This document shows positions 27,490 to 37,692 of a DNA stretch of 64,000 nucleotides, piece after piece. Origin of the DNA: an uncultured Fibrobacter sp. (lineage in GTDB: Bacteria > Fibrobacterota > Fibrobacteria > Fibrobacterales > Fibrobacteraceae). The DNA lies in assembly GCA_946405515.1 (NCBI GenBank), contig CAMJHM010000004.1, forward strand, positions 1-64,000, given 5' to 3'. Positions within the stretch are counted from its first letter, which is position 1. The number at the start of each line of letters is the position of its first letter. Both the position numbers and the translations under genes were made by a program. The notes under the pieces are model-generated. The model saw nothing but the letters and a program-made list of their open reading frames with translations, ran no database searches and was not told where the DNA came from.

Positions 27490-29346
27490 ATGAAAATGGC
27501 CGAAATACACCAATTACCCGACGAAATCATCAATAAAATTGCCGCCGGAGAGGTTATTGAGCGCCCCGCATCCGCCGTAAAGGAACTTATTGAAAACGCC
27601 ATAGATGCGGGAGCAACCCGTATTCAAGTCCAAATTGAACAGGGTGGGAAGGCAAAAATTCTCGTTTCGGACAACGGGAAAGGCATGGGACAAGCCGACC
27701 TCGACATCTGCTACCTCCGCCACACGACATCCAAACTACACAGTGCAGACGACCTTTTTCACCTGCACACGAACGGTTTTCGTGGCGAGGCCGTGGCATC
27801 GATCGCCGCCATATCCAAAATGACGATTACCAGCGCCACCGACGATGGCGAAAGCGGCAGAATCATACTGAAGGGCGGAGAAGTCGTTGAAAAACAAGAC
27901 GTTCAGGCAAGCCGGGGAACGACATTCCTCATCGAAGACCTATTCTTCAACACCCCTGTCCGCAGGACATTCCTCGGCAGCGACACTTCCGAAGGGACCC
28001 GCGTCTTGGACGTGGTCATCCGTGCAGCAGTCGCGCACCCCGAAATCCGCTTCGACTACAAGGTAGGAGACAAGTCCGTATTCATTGGAGTCCCGGGAGA
28101 ACTCAAGAACCGCCTCGCCGAAGCTATCGGTTCGGGCGTTGCCAAAAACCTCTTGCCTGTCGACTACACCGAAGCGCAGATCCACGTTTCCGGTTATATC
28201 TCCCCTGTCACCGAGACTAACGGCAAGCGCCACCACCAGTTCCTGTTCATGCGGAACCGCCCCTTCGAAAGCAAGCTGATTGGCAAAGCCGTCTCGCAGG
28301 CATACGAGCCCTACGGAGCGCAATGCAAGCCGGTCACGGTGCTGTTCCTCGACATGCCCGACATGGAATTCGATGTGAACGTCCACCCAGCCAAGCGCGA
28401 GATCCGTTTCGCCAACCAGAACCTGGTATTCCTCGTTATCACGCACGCTATACGCGAGACTTTCAAGGCAGCCATGGAGGCGTCCTCCCCCATCATCGAC
28501 CTGTCCGACGAAAAATACGAGTCATTCACCAATCACTCTACCGGGGCTTCCCCAGAAAGTTTCCACACCGATGTTGGCTTCGATGCTGGATTCAGAAGCC
28601 CGAAGGTGCCCTCGCAAGACAGTTTCAAACTCGCCGAACGCAAGCCACCCAAATACACCGCAGAAGACGACACGGTACAAGACCTGTTCTCGCAGCCGGA
28701 ACTCGGGAAAATCATCTCGCTAGAACCAGGGCAGCAGGCTGTACAAGCAGCCGCACCCCAGCAAGAACAACCCTGGGCGCCGCCCACATTTTTCCAGGTG
28801 GCAAACACCTACATCGCGGGCGAAGATGCAGAGGGCCTGCTCATCATCGATCAGCATGCAGCGCATTCACGCATCCTCTACGAGCAAGCGCTAGAGACTC
28901 TTGCTTCGGGAGCGGCGCTAGAAAGCCAGGAACTCCTGTTCCCTGAGCTCATCGAGTTTTCGAAATTGGAGCAAGAACTTTTCCATTCCGTAGAGACCGA
29001 CCTCAAGCATCTGGGATTCTACATCGAGCATTTCGGTGGCGACACATTCCAAATCCGCGCCATCCCGAGTGCGCTATCGCTTTCTAGGGCAACCAAGGCC
29101 GTCCACGAATTTTTGGACAGCATCAGTGGCGGAGACCGCAACGACATGGTCAAGATTCAGGACACCATCGCGAAGTCTTGGGCCAAGACGAACGCTTACC
29201 AAGCAGGCGACAAACTCAAGCCCGAAGAAATGGCGATGCTCGTAAGCCAACTCATGACAATGGACGACCCGCTCAAATCGCCCTACGGCACACCGACGTT
29301 AATGCGACTTTCTCTCGACGAACTGTCCAAGAAATTCAAGCATTAA
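27490..29346 (+). CDS. mutL: DNA mismatch repair protein MutL
   Basis: IHQLPDEIINKIAAGEVIERPASAVKELIENAIDAGAT, GFRGEAVASIAAI, C-terminal dimerisation domain with DQHAAHSR. Confidence 0.97.
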   Translation: MKMAEIHQLPDEIINKIAAGEVIERPASAVKELIENAIDAGATRIQVQIEQGGKAKILVSDNGKGMGQADLDICYLRHTTSKLHSADDLFHLHTNGFRGEAVASIAAISKMTITSATDDGESGRIILKGGEVVEKQDVQASRGTTFLIEDLFFNTPVRRTFLGSDTSEGTRVLDVVIRAAVAHPEIRFDYKVGDKSVFIGVPGELKNRLAEAIGSGVAKNLLPVDYTEAQIHVSGYISPVTETNGKRHHQFLFMRNRPFESKLIGKAVSQAYEPYGAQCKPVTVLFLDMPDMEFDVNVHPAKREIRFANQNLVFLVITHAIRETFKAAMEASSPIIDLSDEKYESFTNHSTGASPESFHTDVGFDAGFRSPKVPSQDSFKLAERKPPKYTAEDDTVQDLFSQPELGKIISLEPGQQAVQAAAPQQEQPWAPPTFFQVANTYIAGEDAEGLLIIDQHAAHSRILYEQALETLASGAALESQELLFPELIEFSKLEQELFHSVETDLKHLGFYIEHFGGDTFQIRAIPSALSLSRATKAVHEFLDSISGGDRNDMVKIQDTIAKSWAKTNAYQAGDKLKPEEMAMLVSQLMTMDDPLKSPYGTPTLMRLSLDELSKKFKH

Positions 29347-30450
29347 TTCGCGAGCTGGCTTGCCCCCTGAAAGTTTTGACTTTATTGTTTGTCTGACTGC
29401 GTCCGACGATTGCGATACAGCCTTTTGGCATGCATCTAAAACGCACTTTGCCACATCGTTCGAATTCGCAAAAGGCGCTGCGATAAATTCTCCATAAAAA
29501 GACTCTCCGGCAATCAGGTTCGGGAGGCCAAAACTTTTGGAACGGACGAGTAATTTCCCAAGCGCATAGGTCAACAAATCCGGCTTCGTACAAATGACCA
29601 TCGGAGTAGCAGCCAAGGCCACCTCAAGCGTAGCCGTTCCAGGGCAAACCAAGGCGAGCGAGGCCCGCGAATACCGTTCAAGGCGTTCCTCCGTACTGGC
29701 AGGAATCACCTCTACATTCACTTCACACGGAGTTTTTTTCAGGGCAAGATCATCGACAATTTCCGTAAATGGACGGCACAGCGATTCCCTCGCGGCAAGA
29801 ATCGTCACGCTTTTACCCCCGCCTATATGATACACCAAATCTATGGCCGGTTTCAGGAAAGTGCGGATATTCCGCTTTGCCTGAGCAAGACGGCTCCCCG
29901 GCAAAAGGAGCACTTCGCTGTTGACTGGTTGCCTTGCGGGTTGCTGTGCAAGAGCCAAGGGATGCCGCATCAGCTGAGCCTCACAACCATGCTTGCGGTA
30001 CGCATCCACCTCGAAGTCAAAAAAGACAGCCAGAGGAACTCCACGGAGTTGTTTCGCCCGACCAGGCTTCCAGGCCCAAATTTGCGGTGGAGCGACATAC
30101 AACACAGGCTTCCCCAGTCGCTTTGCAAGGCGCACCAACTTCATGTTGAATCCGGGATAATCTATGGCTACAAGCGCAAGGCACTGTGGGCTGCAAAGGG
30201 CCGAACGGAGCACTTCAAAATCTTTGCGCAAAGTCCCGCAACTTGCCAGCACATCGCCAAAACCAGATACGGGGAGATGTTCAAAATTGACAAGCGGATT
30301 AAGCCCTGCACTATCCATGCGGCGCCCCCCCGCTCCACAAGCGCCCCAGCCGGCCTCTACAGCCTCACGAACAAACGATTCACCCAAGATATCCCCGGAA
30401 TCTTCGCCCGCACAAAAAAGGACAAAAGGTTTTCCACCGGGGGAATCCAT
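29299..30450 (-). CDS. lpxB: Lipid-A-disaccharide synthase
   Basis: CAGEDSGDILGE, YIDYPGFNMKLVRLAKRLGKPVLYVAPPQIWAWKPGR-type segment, LLLPGSR; start MDSPGGKP at 30450 overlaps dnaE stop. Confidence 0.93.
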   Translation of the reverse strand: MDSPGGKPFVLFCAGEDSGDILGESFVREAVEAGWGACGAGGRRMDSAGLNPLVNFEHLPVSGFGDVLASCGTLRKDFEVLRSALCSPQCLALVAIDYPGFNMKLVRLAKRLGKPVLYVAPPQIWAWKPGRAKQLRGVPLAVFFDFEVDAYRKHGCEAQLMRHPLALAQQPARQPVNSEVLLLPGSRLAQAKRNIRTFLKPAIDLVYHIGGGKSVTILAARESLCRPFTEIVDDLALKKTPCEVNVEVIPASTEERLERYSRASLALVCPGTATLEVALAATPMVICTKPDLLTYALGKLLVRSKSFGLPNLIAGESFYGEFIAAPFANSNDVAKCVLDACQKAVSQSSDAVRQTIKSKLSGGKPARELMLEFLGQFVERKSH

Positions 30451-30455
30451 AAAAC

Positions 30456-33400
30456 CTACCGAACCTTGTTCGAAACCCAGAACTTGACAACGCCCAAATC
30501 TTGTTTGAGCCACTTCAGCAATTCCGGGCTGTATTCCACCTTGGACTTTTTCAGCGTCAGGGCATGCTCATAGCGCGATTCCGTTTCGATATGGCAAACG
30601 ATTTCGCAGCCTGTCCCTTCGACAAACGGTTCAAAACGCGCAAGGCCTTCTTCCATTTTCGCAAGGAACTCATCCGTAAGCATCAAGGAATAGAGCGAGA
30701 TATGCACGTACTTCACCATGCTTTCGCGGACACGGTCGAGTTGCACCACCTTGTCGACAATCACCTGGAATTCATCGGTGAGGTTCTTTTCGCGGTCCCG
30801 CTTCTGCTCCAACTGGCCCTGGACAAGCACGCGATCGTCTTCCGAGACGCTGTCGCGGAGATCTTGCCAAATATCCTTCTTGAAGAACAACTCAATGTCG
30901 CCGTGGAAATCCTGGATTTTGCCGACACCAATAGTATCGCCCTTCTTTGTTTCGATAGAGCGCATCATCGTGACGACACCGCCAACGCAAACACCGTGGC
31001 CGATTTTCTTTTTCAGTTCATCTTCGGCAAGGCTGCACGTGGTAAAGCCAGAAAGCTCCGGGCGGAACTCATCGAGCGGATGCCCCGAAAGGAACAGGCC
31101 CAGCACGTCGCGCTCCTTGTTGAGCATTTCCATCGCGGTCCACTCTTCCGCTTCTTCAAGCGTCTCCGCCATATTCTGGATGGTTTCGGGGCCGCCCAAG
31201 TCGAACAGCGAAACCTGCCCTTTGGCCTTGTCTTCTTGGCAGTGGGCTGCCACTTCGAGCGCACGGTCCACCGTCGCAAACTGCACAGCACGGCTCCCCG
31301 GCAAATCGTCCAAGGCGCCCGCCATGATAAGGCATTCCATCACCTTCTTGTTCAGCGGTGGACGTTTTTCCTTCTGCATGCCCTGGTATTCCACGACGCG
31401 CTTGCAGAAGTCAAAAATATCCTTGTACTTGCCGCGACGGTCGCGCTCGGCCACCACGTCTTCGACAACAGCGAGACCCACGTTACGGATACCGGCAAGC
31501 CCGTACAAAATCCGTCCATCCTCGTTCGCCGTGAACACGCCGTATGAGGAGTTGATGTTTGGCGACACAACCTCGATTCCCAAGCGTTTGCATTCCTGGA
31601 TGATGGTCACAATGTCTTCTGTCTTGCCCATCTTCGATGTCATCGAGGCGGCCATGTATTCGGGGCCGTAATTAGCCTTCAGATAAGCCGTCTGGTAAGC
31701 CACGTATGCGTAGGCCGCCGCATGGCTCTTGTTGAATGCGTAACCGCAGAACGGGAGCACCGCATCCCAGACCTTCTGGATCATGGCACGGTCGTAGCCC
31801 TTCGCAAGGCACTTCTCGAAAAATTCCGGTTCGAGCTTTGCCATCTTCTCGGGCATCTTCTTGGCCATGATACGGCGGATATTGTCAGCACCACCCAGCG
31901 TGTAACCACCCAGAATCTGGGCCAGTTTCATCACCTGTTCCTGGTACACAATCACGCCGTACGTTTCGCCCAAAACCTGTTCCAGGTCAGGATGGTAACA
32001 GTCGATTTCTTCTTTGCCGTTCTTACGCGCAATGAAGTGCGGAATCTGTTCAATGGGCCCCGGACGGTACAGGGCGTTCATAGCGATCAAGTCAAAGATT
32101 CGCGTCGGTTTCAGTTCGCGCAGGTACTTCTGCATACCCGGAGATTCGAACTGGAACACCGTAGTCGTCATGCCCTTGCCGAGCAAGTCAAAGGTTTTCT
32201 TGTCATCGAGCGGAATATGGCCCATGTCCAGGTCAATCTTGCGATTCTTCTTGACCATGTTCACCGTGTCCTGAATGATGGACAAGTTGATGAGGCCAAG
32301 GAAGTCCATTTTCAAAAGCCCGATGTCTTCGGCGTAATGCTTGTCGTACATCACCACCGGCGTATCAGCGGGAGCGGCTCGGTAAAGCGGGGCCAAGTTG
32401 TAAATCGGAGTCGGCGTAATCACCACACCGCAAGCGTGCACGCCCGTCTGGCGCGGCAAATCTTCGAGCGTAAGCGCGATGTTCCAAAGGTTCTGGTAGC
32501 TCGCACGGCTGTTAATCATCGCCTGCAAAGGTTCAGGGCTGTAGCCGTCTTCGAGATTGTTGCCCTTCTTGTCTTTGCCGGTCCAAGCCTGTTTGAGGCT
32601 AAAGTTCAGCGTGCGCTGCGGAAACAGTTTGGTGATGGTTTTCGCCTCTGCAGGCGGAAGGCCCAGCACGCGAGCCACATCGGTAATCACCGCCTTCGAC
32701 TTGAGCATGCCATACGTAATAATCTGGCCCACGCAATCGCGGCCGTACTTGTCTGTCACATACTGGATAACGCGGCCACGGTCCCTATCTGCGATGTCGG
32801 TATCGATATCCGGCATGCTCACGCGTTCCGGGTTCAAGAAACGTTCAAAGAGCAAATCGAACTTGAGCGGGTCAATGTCGGTAATACCGATGATGTAAGT
32901 GACAAGCGAGCCTGCCGCAGAACCACGTCCCGGCCCCACCGGAATTCCATGTTCGCGGGACCAGTTGATAAAGTCCCACACAATCAGGAGGTAGCCCGCC
33001 ACATTCATATTGCGGATACAGTTCAGTTCCTTGTACATGCGCTTGGCCACATCGGTCTCGTGCGCGGGGAACTTGAAATCTTCGTCGGGGAAGCGCCACT
33101 TGAGGCGCTCGTTACAAAGGTGCGTTATATATATATCCGCATCGCCGCCCGGTTTACACCAACGGTGCGTATTCTTGTCCCAAGCCTTGTTGTCGTCGTC
33201 ATTGAAAAATTCCGGCGAAGAGAGACGTTCAATTTCCGCCTTGTCTTCGTCGGTAAGCGCATCGGGTTCTATTCCCTTGTCGGCGCAATATTGCTCCGTG
33301 ACCTTTTTCTTTTTGTCCTTGATGACGCCCTTCAGTTCGCGTTCGCGGATAACCGGATACTCGGCATCATATTCAGCCTTCATGTACCCCTTGATTGTCT

Positions 33401-34325
33401 GGTATTCCTCAGAAGCGAGGAACTCGTCCGGAATCTTGAAACGCGGCCAGAAATCGTCGCCAATACCCGTTTTCACGGTGAAATTGCATCGTTCGGCAAT
33501 CTTGACCGTATTTTCAATCGCACCCGGGATATGGCCGAACAACTTGACCATTTCTTCTTCGGTACGGAAATAGAACTGGTCTGTGGGGAAACGCTTATCC
33601 GTAAAATCGTTCAGGGTGGACTTGAGCGAGATGCAACGCAACACCTTATGGGCCATGGCATCTTCGGACTTGATGTAATGAACATCAGCCACAGCCACAA
33701 CCTCGCGCCCCATTTCCTGAGCCAACTGCACATTGAAATCGTTAACCAGCTTTTGCTGGGGAACCCCGTTGTCGCATACAGACAAATACAGATGTTCGCG
33801 GTCGAAAATCTTGTCCAGGCAGTCCATGTATTCGCGCGCCATGGCGTTGCGGCCCGCAGCCACATTCTGCCCGTAACGGCTAAAAAAATCGCCCGCGATG
33901 GCGATAAGGCCTTCCTTGTGCTGGTTCACCACCTCCAGCGGCACCGAGGGAATTTCCGCCCAGCGTTCACTCTCTTCGTAACGGTAGCTCACGATACGCA
34001 GCAGGTTATAATAACCCTTTTCGTTTTCAACAAGCAGCGTCAATCGTTCAAAAGTCGTCGGATCTTTCTGGCTTGCGCTCGAGGAATCAATGTAGACATG
34101 GCAACCGTAAATCGTCTTTACCGGCGGGAGCCCCTGTTCCTTGCGTTTTTTGTTCAAGTCCTTGCCACGGGTCTGGATTTCCAAGATACCAAACATGGCA
34201 CCATGGTCGGTGAGGGCGACAGCAGGTGCATTGTCGGCAGCGGCGGCGGCAAGAATGTCGTCTAGACGCGCAGACGACTGCAAAACAGAAAATTCGGAAT
34301 GAACTTGCAGGTGAACAAAGGGCAT
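30456..34325 (-). CDS. dnaE: DNA polymerase III subunit alpha
   Basis: PHP N-terminus (VHSEFSVLQ..LTDHGAMFG), PGRGSAAGSLVTY, PDIDTDIADRDRG, YQEQVMKLAQ. Confidence 0.98.
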   Translation of the reverse strand: MPFVHLQVHSEFSVLQSSARLDDILAAAAADNAPAVALTDHGAMFGILEIQTRGKDLNKKRKEQGLPPVKTIYGCHVYIDSSSASQKDPTTFERLTLLVENEKGYYNLLRIVSYRYEESERWAEIPSVPLEVVNQHKEGLIAIAGDFFSRYGQNVAAGRNAMAREYMDCLDKIFDREHLYLSVCDNGVPQQKLVNDFNVQLAQEMGREVVAVADVHYIKSEDAMAHKVLRCISLKSTLNDFTDKRFPTDQFYFRTEEEMVKLFGHIPGAIENTVKIAERCNFTVKTGIGDDFWPRFKIPDEFLASEEYQTIKGYMKAEYDAEYPVIRERELKGVIKDKKKKVTEQYCADKGIEPDALTDEDKAEIERLSSPEFFNDDDNKAWDKNTHRWCKPGGDADIYITHLCNERLKWRFPDEDFKFPAHETDVAKRMYKELNCIRNMNVAGYLLIVWDFINWSREHGIPVGPGRGSAAGSLVTYIIGITDIDPLKFDLLFERFLNPERVSMPDIDTDIADRDRGRVIQYVTDKYGRDCVGQIITYGMLKSKAVITDVARVLGLPPAEAKTITKLFPQRTLNFSLKQAWTGKDKKGNNLEDGYSPEPLQAMINSRASYQNLWNIALTLEDLPRQTGVHACGVVITPTPIYNLAPLYRAAPADTPVVMYDKHYAEDIGLLKMDFLGLINLSIIQDTVNMVKKNRKIDLDMGHIPLDDKKTFDLLGKGMTTTVFQFESPGMQKYLRELKPTRIFDLIAMNALYRPGPIEQIPHFIARKNGKEEIDCYHPDLEQVLGETYGVIVYQEQVMKLAQILGGYTLGGADNIRRIMAKKMPEKMAKLEPEFFEKCLAKGYDRAMIQKVWDAVLPFCGYAFNKSHAAAYAYVAYQTAYLKANYGPEYMAASMTSKMGKTEDIVTIIQECKRLGIEVVSPNINSSYGVFTANEDGRILYGLAGIRNVGLAVVEDVVAERDRRGKYKDIFDFCKRVVEYQGMQKEKRPPLNKKVMECLIMAGALDDLPGSRAVQFATVDRALEVAAHCQEDKAKGQVSLFDLGGPETIQNMAETLEEAEEWTAMEMLNKERDVLGLFLSGHPLDEFRPELSGFTTCSLAEDELKKKIGHGVCVGGVVTMMRSIETKKGDTIGVGKIQDFHGDIELFFKKDIWQDLRDSVSEDDRVLVQGQLEQKRDREKNLTDEFQVIVDKVVQLDRVRESMVKYVHISLYSLMLTDEFLAKMEEGLARFEPFVEGTGCEIVCHIETESRYEHALTLKKSKVEYSPELLKWLKQDLGVVKFWVSNKVR

Positions 34326-34335
34326 GACTGCAATT

Positions 34336-34614
34336 TAGTAAATAGTAGTTAGGGGTTAGGGACTAGAATCTAGGGGCTAGGGGGTATGAGGTCGCTTCGC
34401 TCTGAGGCATGAGGGCGGCACTTCGTGCCTTTGAGGTCGCTGCGCTGTGAGGTATGGTACTTGAGCACTGATCTCTTTATAGAATGAATCGAAGCAAAAA
34501 AACTTTTGAGCAGTCAGCGATGAGTAGTAAAACTACAGAAACTATACCTCAGAGTGCGAAGCACGACCTCACAACTCATAGCTCACTGCTCGTGCCTCGC
34601 GTCTAACCCCTTAC
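34336..34614. repeat. Inverted heptamer-array element D: TAGnnnn x7 plus TATGAGG (34336..34391), GNA mini-hairpins, core, then nnCTCnn units and CTAACCCCTTAC (34566..34614)
   Basis: 7-nt phasing read directly; right arm is reverse-complement-like of the left; hairpins GGCAC-TTC-GTGCC (34417..34429) and GTGC-GAA-GCAC (34554..34564). Confidence 0.8.
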
Positions 34615-35591
34615 CTATCAACGGGATACGTCTTAAGTATATTGCTAACGACTGCGCTGACTTTACCAAATTGACGACGGTATTTCATGCGAATCAGCAA
34701 TTCTTCTGGCAACATCACGAAAGCCTGGAACCACGCTTTGAATAGAGCCGTGCATATAGAAACTTTCGAAAGTTTTTTCCCGTCACCGGACTGGCCTGGG
34801 ACACCTCCCTTTGCCATTTTTAGGTAACGAACGAATCCGAGGAACGGCAACTTGAACACATCACTCCAAGGCAACAAGCGAACCGCCGTACGCAAGCGAT
34901 TCCGTTCCGAGTAGAACAGTTTCCGCGGAGAATAGCGCACCGTCGTCATGGAGCGTTCGTGATAGACTTTTGCATCGGGGCAAAAGACCGTCTTGAAACC
35001 GGCCAGGTTATGGCGGAAATACCATTCCGTCTCTTCAAAGAACAAAAAGAAACTCGCATCCATCTTGCCCGCAGCCACGGCAGCCTCTTTCCTGAAACTC
35101 ATCACGGCACCATAGCAACCGAACACCTCTTTTTCGCGCACATCCGCTTCGGCGATATTCAAACCACTCGCCTCGTTTTTCGCAAAAAGGTCCGGCCCAA
35201 ACTGGACCCCTACCGCATTCACGACACCGCTCTTTTCCATGACAAGGCTTGCAACAGAGCCCGCTTCGGGATGGCGTTCAAAACACTTCAGCAAATTCGA
35301 AGCCCACGCGGGATCAAATTCCAAATCCATGTTGCAAAGCACCTGAATGTCGGCATCCATATTTTCAAGGAGCCCGTTACAGGCGCCCGCGTAGCCCAAA
35401 TTTTTTTTGCACTCGATTATTTTGCAATCAAGACCTTGGGCCCTTAAAGTATGAATGGAATCGTCCATTGAAGCATTGTCAAAAACAAAAACACGAACAG
35501 GTTCCGACTGTTCCATTAGACTCTTGACGCATGCCGTCAACTCAGCACCGCCATTATAATTGATTATACCGACATCAATTTTCATAATCAC
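34611..35591 (-). CDS. Glycosyltransferase family 2 (rhamnosyltransferase-like)
   Basis: VGIINYNGGAELTACVKSL..VFDNASMDDS, DADIQVLCNMDLEF. Confidence 0.9.
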   Translation of the reverse strand: MIMKIDVGIINYNGGAELTACVKSLMEQSEPVRVFVFDNASMDDSIHTLRAQGLDCKIIECKKNLGYAGACNGLLENMDADIQVLCNMDLEFDPAWASNLLKCFERHPEAGSVASLVMEKSGVVNAVGVQFGPDLFAKNEASGLNIAEADVREKEVFGCYGAVMSFRKEAAVAAGKMDASFFLFFEETEWYFRHNLAGFKTVFCPDAKVYHERSMTTVRYSPRKLFYSERNRLRTAVRLLPWSDVFKLPFLGFVRYLKMAKGGVPGQSGDGKKLSKVSICTALFKAWFQAFVMLPEELLIRMKYRRQFGKVSAVVSNILKTYPVDR

Positions 35592-35595
35592 TCAA

Positions 35596-35622
35596 AAACA
35601 AAAGGGACCGATAAGGTCCCTT
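35596..35622 (-). terminator. Terminator after the LamG-protein gene
   Basis: AAGGGACC-TTATC-GGTCCCTT followed by TTGTTTTT on the minus strand. Confidence 0.7.
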
Positions 35623-35650
35623 AAATATAGCTTAAACGCTTAGCCAGATG

Positions 35651-37630
35651 TTACAGGCCATAGAAGCGGATATAGTCGATTTCGCCGTTAAAGAAGCGAT
35701 CGCTAATAGCCTGCTTCATTGCATCATATCCGATGCCAATGTTATAGCCCAACTGAGAGACGTCGCCTACAGCAGCGGCACTCGCAGTGAGATTGCCATC
35801 CTGGAACACCTTGATCGAATCGGCAGTACGTTCGACACGGATTGTAGTCCATTCATCCAGATCAAGCTTTGCGCCCTTCAGAATGTTCCAAGTCGTATCG
35901 TCAACATCTTCGTCACGGAAATGCACCGTCAAGGCGCCAGAATCCAAGCGGACAATCCAGCCATCGCCATAGCGTCCGGGAGGTTCAGCAACCACGATAT
36001 TCTGCATGCCGCCGAACTGAGCCGGTTTTACGCGAGCTTCGACAGCAAAGGTATTGCGCATGAACACCTTAGAAAGCGGCACTTGCAAGCCGGAATTGCC
36101 GTCAAGAATAACGGTAGTATCGGCAATTCGAGCAGAACCGACAAGGTAATGCGTAGAATTGTTCGCCATGCGGTCAAGTCCGACAAACGAGGGTTCATTG
36201 AATTCCCAAGCCACCAACAGCTTTTCAGAGCTAGCAGCCACAGAGCCAGCGCTAAAGTTGGTGAACTTGCCAAAGCGGACGTAATCCATTTCACCAATGA
36301 AATAGCGGTTGTGGAAAGCCTGCTGCATACCGTCATAGCCGATGCTCCAGTCGTAGCGCATCTGCGTCAAATCGCCCTCATAAGCAACGGCAATCGTAAG
36401 TTCGCCATCCTGGAACAACTTGACACTGTCGGCATTGCGTTCGAGGCGGATTTCGCTCCACTCGCCAAGAGCCATTCTCTTGCCCGGGAAAATGTTCCAA
36501 TCATCGCCATCCTTGTCGGAGTCGCGCAGATGAACAGTCAAAACACCTTCGTCAATGCGAAGCTGCCAGCCATCGACACCCCTTCCAGGAGGCTCGGCGA
36601 CAATAATGTTCTGCATTGTCCCAAACTGGGTCGGCTTTACACGGGCTTCAACGACAAACTCATTGATATTGATATCATCGGCCAAATCCACCGTAAATCC
36701 AGAACGTCCGTTAAAGCTGGCAATACCATCTTCGGTCGACACAAAGCCTTCGCCAATGGTCGCATCATGTCCGTTACCGGTTGCGTCCAAGCCGACAGAA
36801 GCGGAATCGTCAAAATTCCATTCAGCAATCCATTCGTCGACAGGCTTTTCAGAGGAATCCGCCACTTCAGGTTCATCCACAACATCAGCAGTGTCGGCAA
36901 CGAATTCGTCTTCCATTTCGTCGACGGTTTCTACGCCAATCTGTTCCACGTGGCCGTTTTCGCAATGGCACTTGCCCTCTTCCTTCTTGTCGAAACCAAT
37001 CGTGAGCTTGCCTTTTACCTTGAAGGAGCCCTTGATTTCATCGTCGAAAGCAGCAACAATTTCACCGTTCACAAATACAACGATCATCGACTCGGCTCGT
37101 TCCACACGAACATTGTTGACATCGTTCTTTTTGCAGAACTTTTCGGTTTTGAACTGGTGCCATTCCTTGCCAGCCTTTTCGCGCCAAGAGTAAACGACCG
37201 AGCCTTCTTCAACCTGGATAATCCAAGCAAAGGCATCGTCTTCGACGCCAGCAGAGGCAACCGTGTAAGTCGAATCATCTTCGACCGTCACATCTGCATC
37301 AACCGCAAAATTTCCATTTTGAAGCGAAGAATCAATCTCGATTGTCGCATTTTCGCTTTCTTCAGACGTAGAAGCCTTGAAGCGCCTGGAATCAACCACA
37401 GAACGCCTAAACTTAGCCAAGTGGGCTTTTGCTTCTAACTTGTTTACCGAAAGGATTTCGTCAGAAAGAACTTCGTCAGAAAGAACTTCATCGGAAAGGA
37501 CCTCGCCTGGCAGTTGTGTATTTACCGTTGTAGCCAGAGGCGATGTAGAATTTTCCGACTCTGAAGAGCAACCGAACAATCCAGCTATTGCAACAGATGC
37601 CATAGCAAAAATCGCAGTTTGTTTTCTCAT
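35651..37630 (-). CDS. Lipoprotein with tandem LamG/concanavalin-like domains
   Basis: Lipobox VAIAGLFGCSSE; two copies of the pattern ...NIVVAEPPGR..DGW..R...G.LTVH.RD.D.D...WN. Confidence 0.8.
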   Translation of the reverse strand: MRKQTAIFAMASVAIAGLFGCSSESENSTSPLATTVNTQLPGEVLSDEVLSDEVLSDEILSVNKLEAKAHLAKFRRSVVDSRRFKASTSEESENATIEIDSSLQNGNFAVDADVTVEDDSTYTVASAGVEDDAFAWIIQVEEGSVVYSWREKAGKEWHQFKTEKFCKKNDVNNVRVERAESMIVVFVNGEIVAAFDDEIKGSFKVKGKLTIGFDKKEEGKCHCENGHVEQIGVETVDEMEDEFVADTADVVDEPEVADSSEKPVDEWIAEWNFDDSASVGLDATGNGHDATIGEGFVSTEDGIASFNGRSGFTVDLADDININEFVVEARVKPTQFGTMQNIIVAEPPGRGVDGWQLRIDEGVLTVHLRDSDKDGDDWNIFPGKRMALGEWSEIRLERNADSVKLFQDGELTIAVAYEGDLTQMRYDWSIGYDGMQQAFHNRYFIGEMDYVRFGKFTNFSAGSVAASSEKLLVAWEFNEPSFVGLDRMANNSTHYLVGSARIADTTVILDGNSGLQVPLSKVFMRNTFAVEARVKPAQFGGMQNIVVAEPPGRYGDGWIVRLDSGALTVHFRDEDVDDTTWNILKGAKLDLDEWTTIRVERTADSIKVFQDGNLTASAAAVGDVSQLGYNIGIGYDAMKQAISDRFFNGEIDYIRFYGL

Positions 37631-37692
37631 AATTTCGCTCCTTTACCTTAATGAACTCCCCAAGTTTAGAATATATATATTATATTAGGTCC

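Noticed and set aside
31722-34265. 847-aa plus-strand ORF
   Set aside because: Lies fully antisense to dnaE, which has clear DNA polymerase III alpha motifs; His/Arg-rich shadow translation.
35648-37438. 596-aa plus-strand ORF
   Set aside because: Antisense to the LamG lipoprotein, which has a lipobox and duplicated domains.
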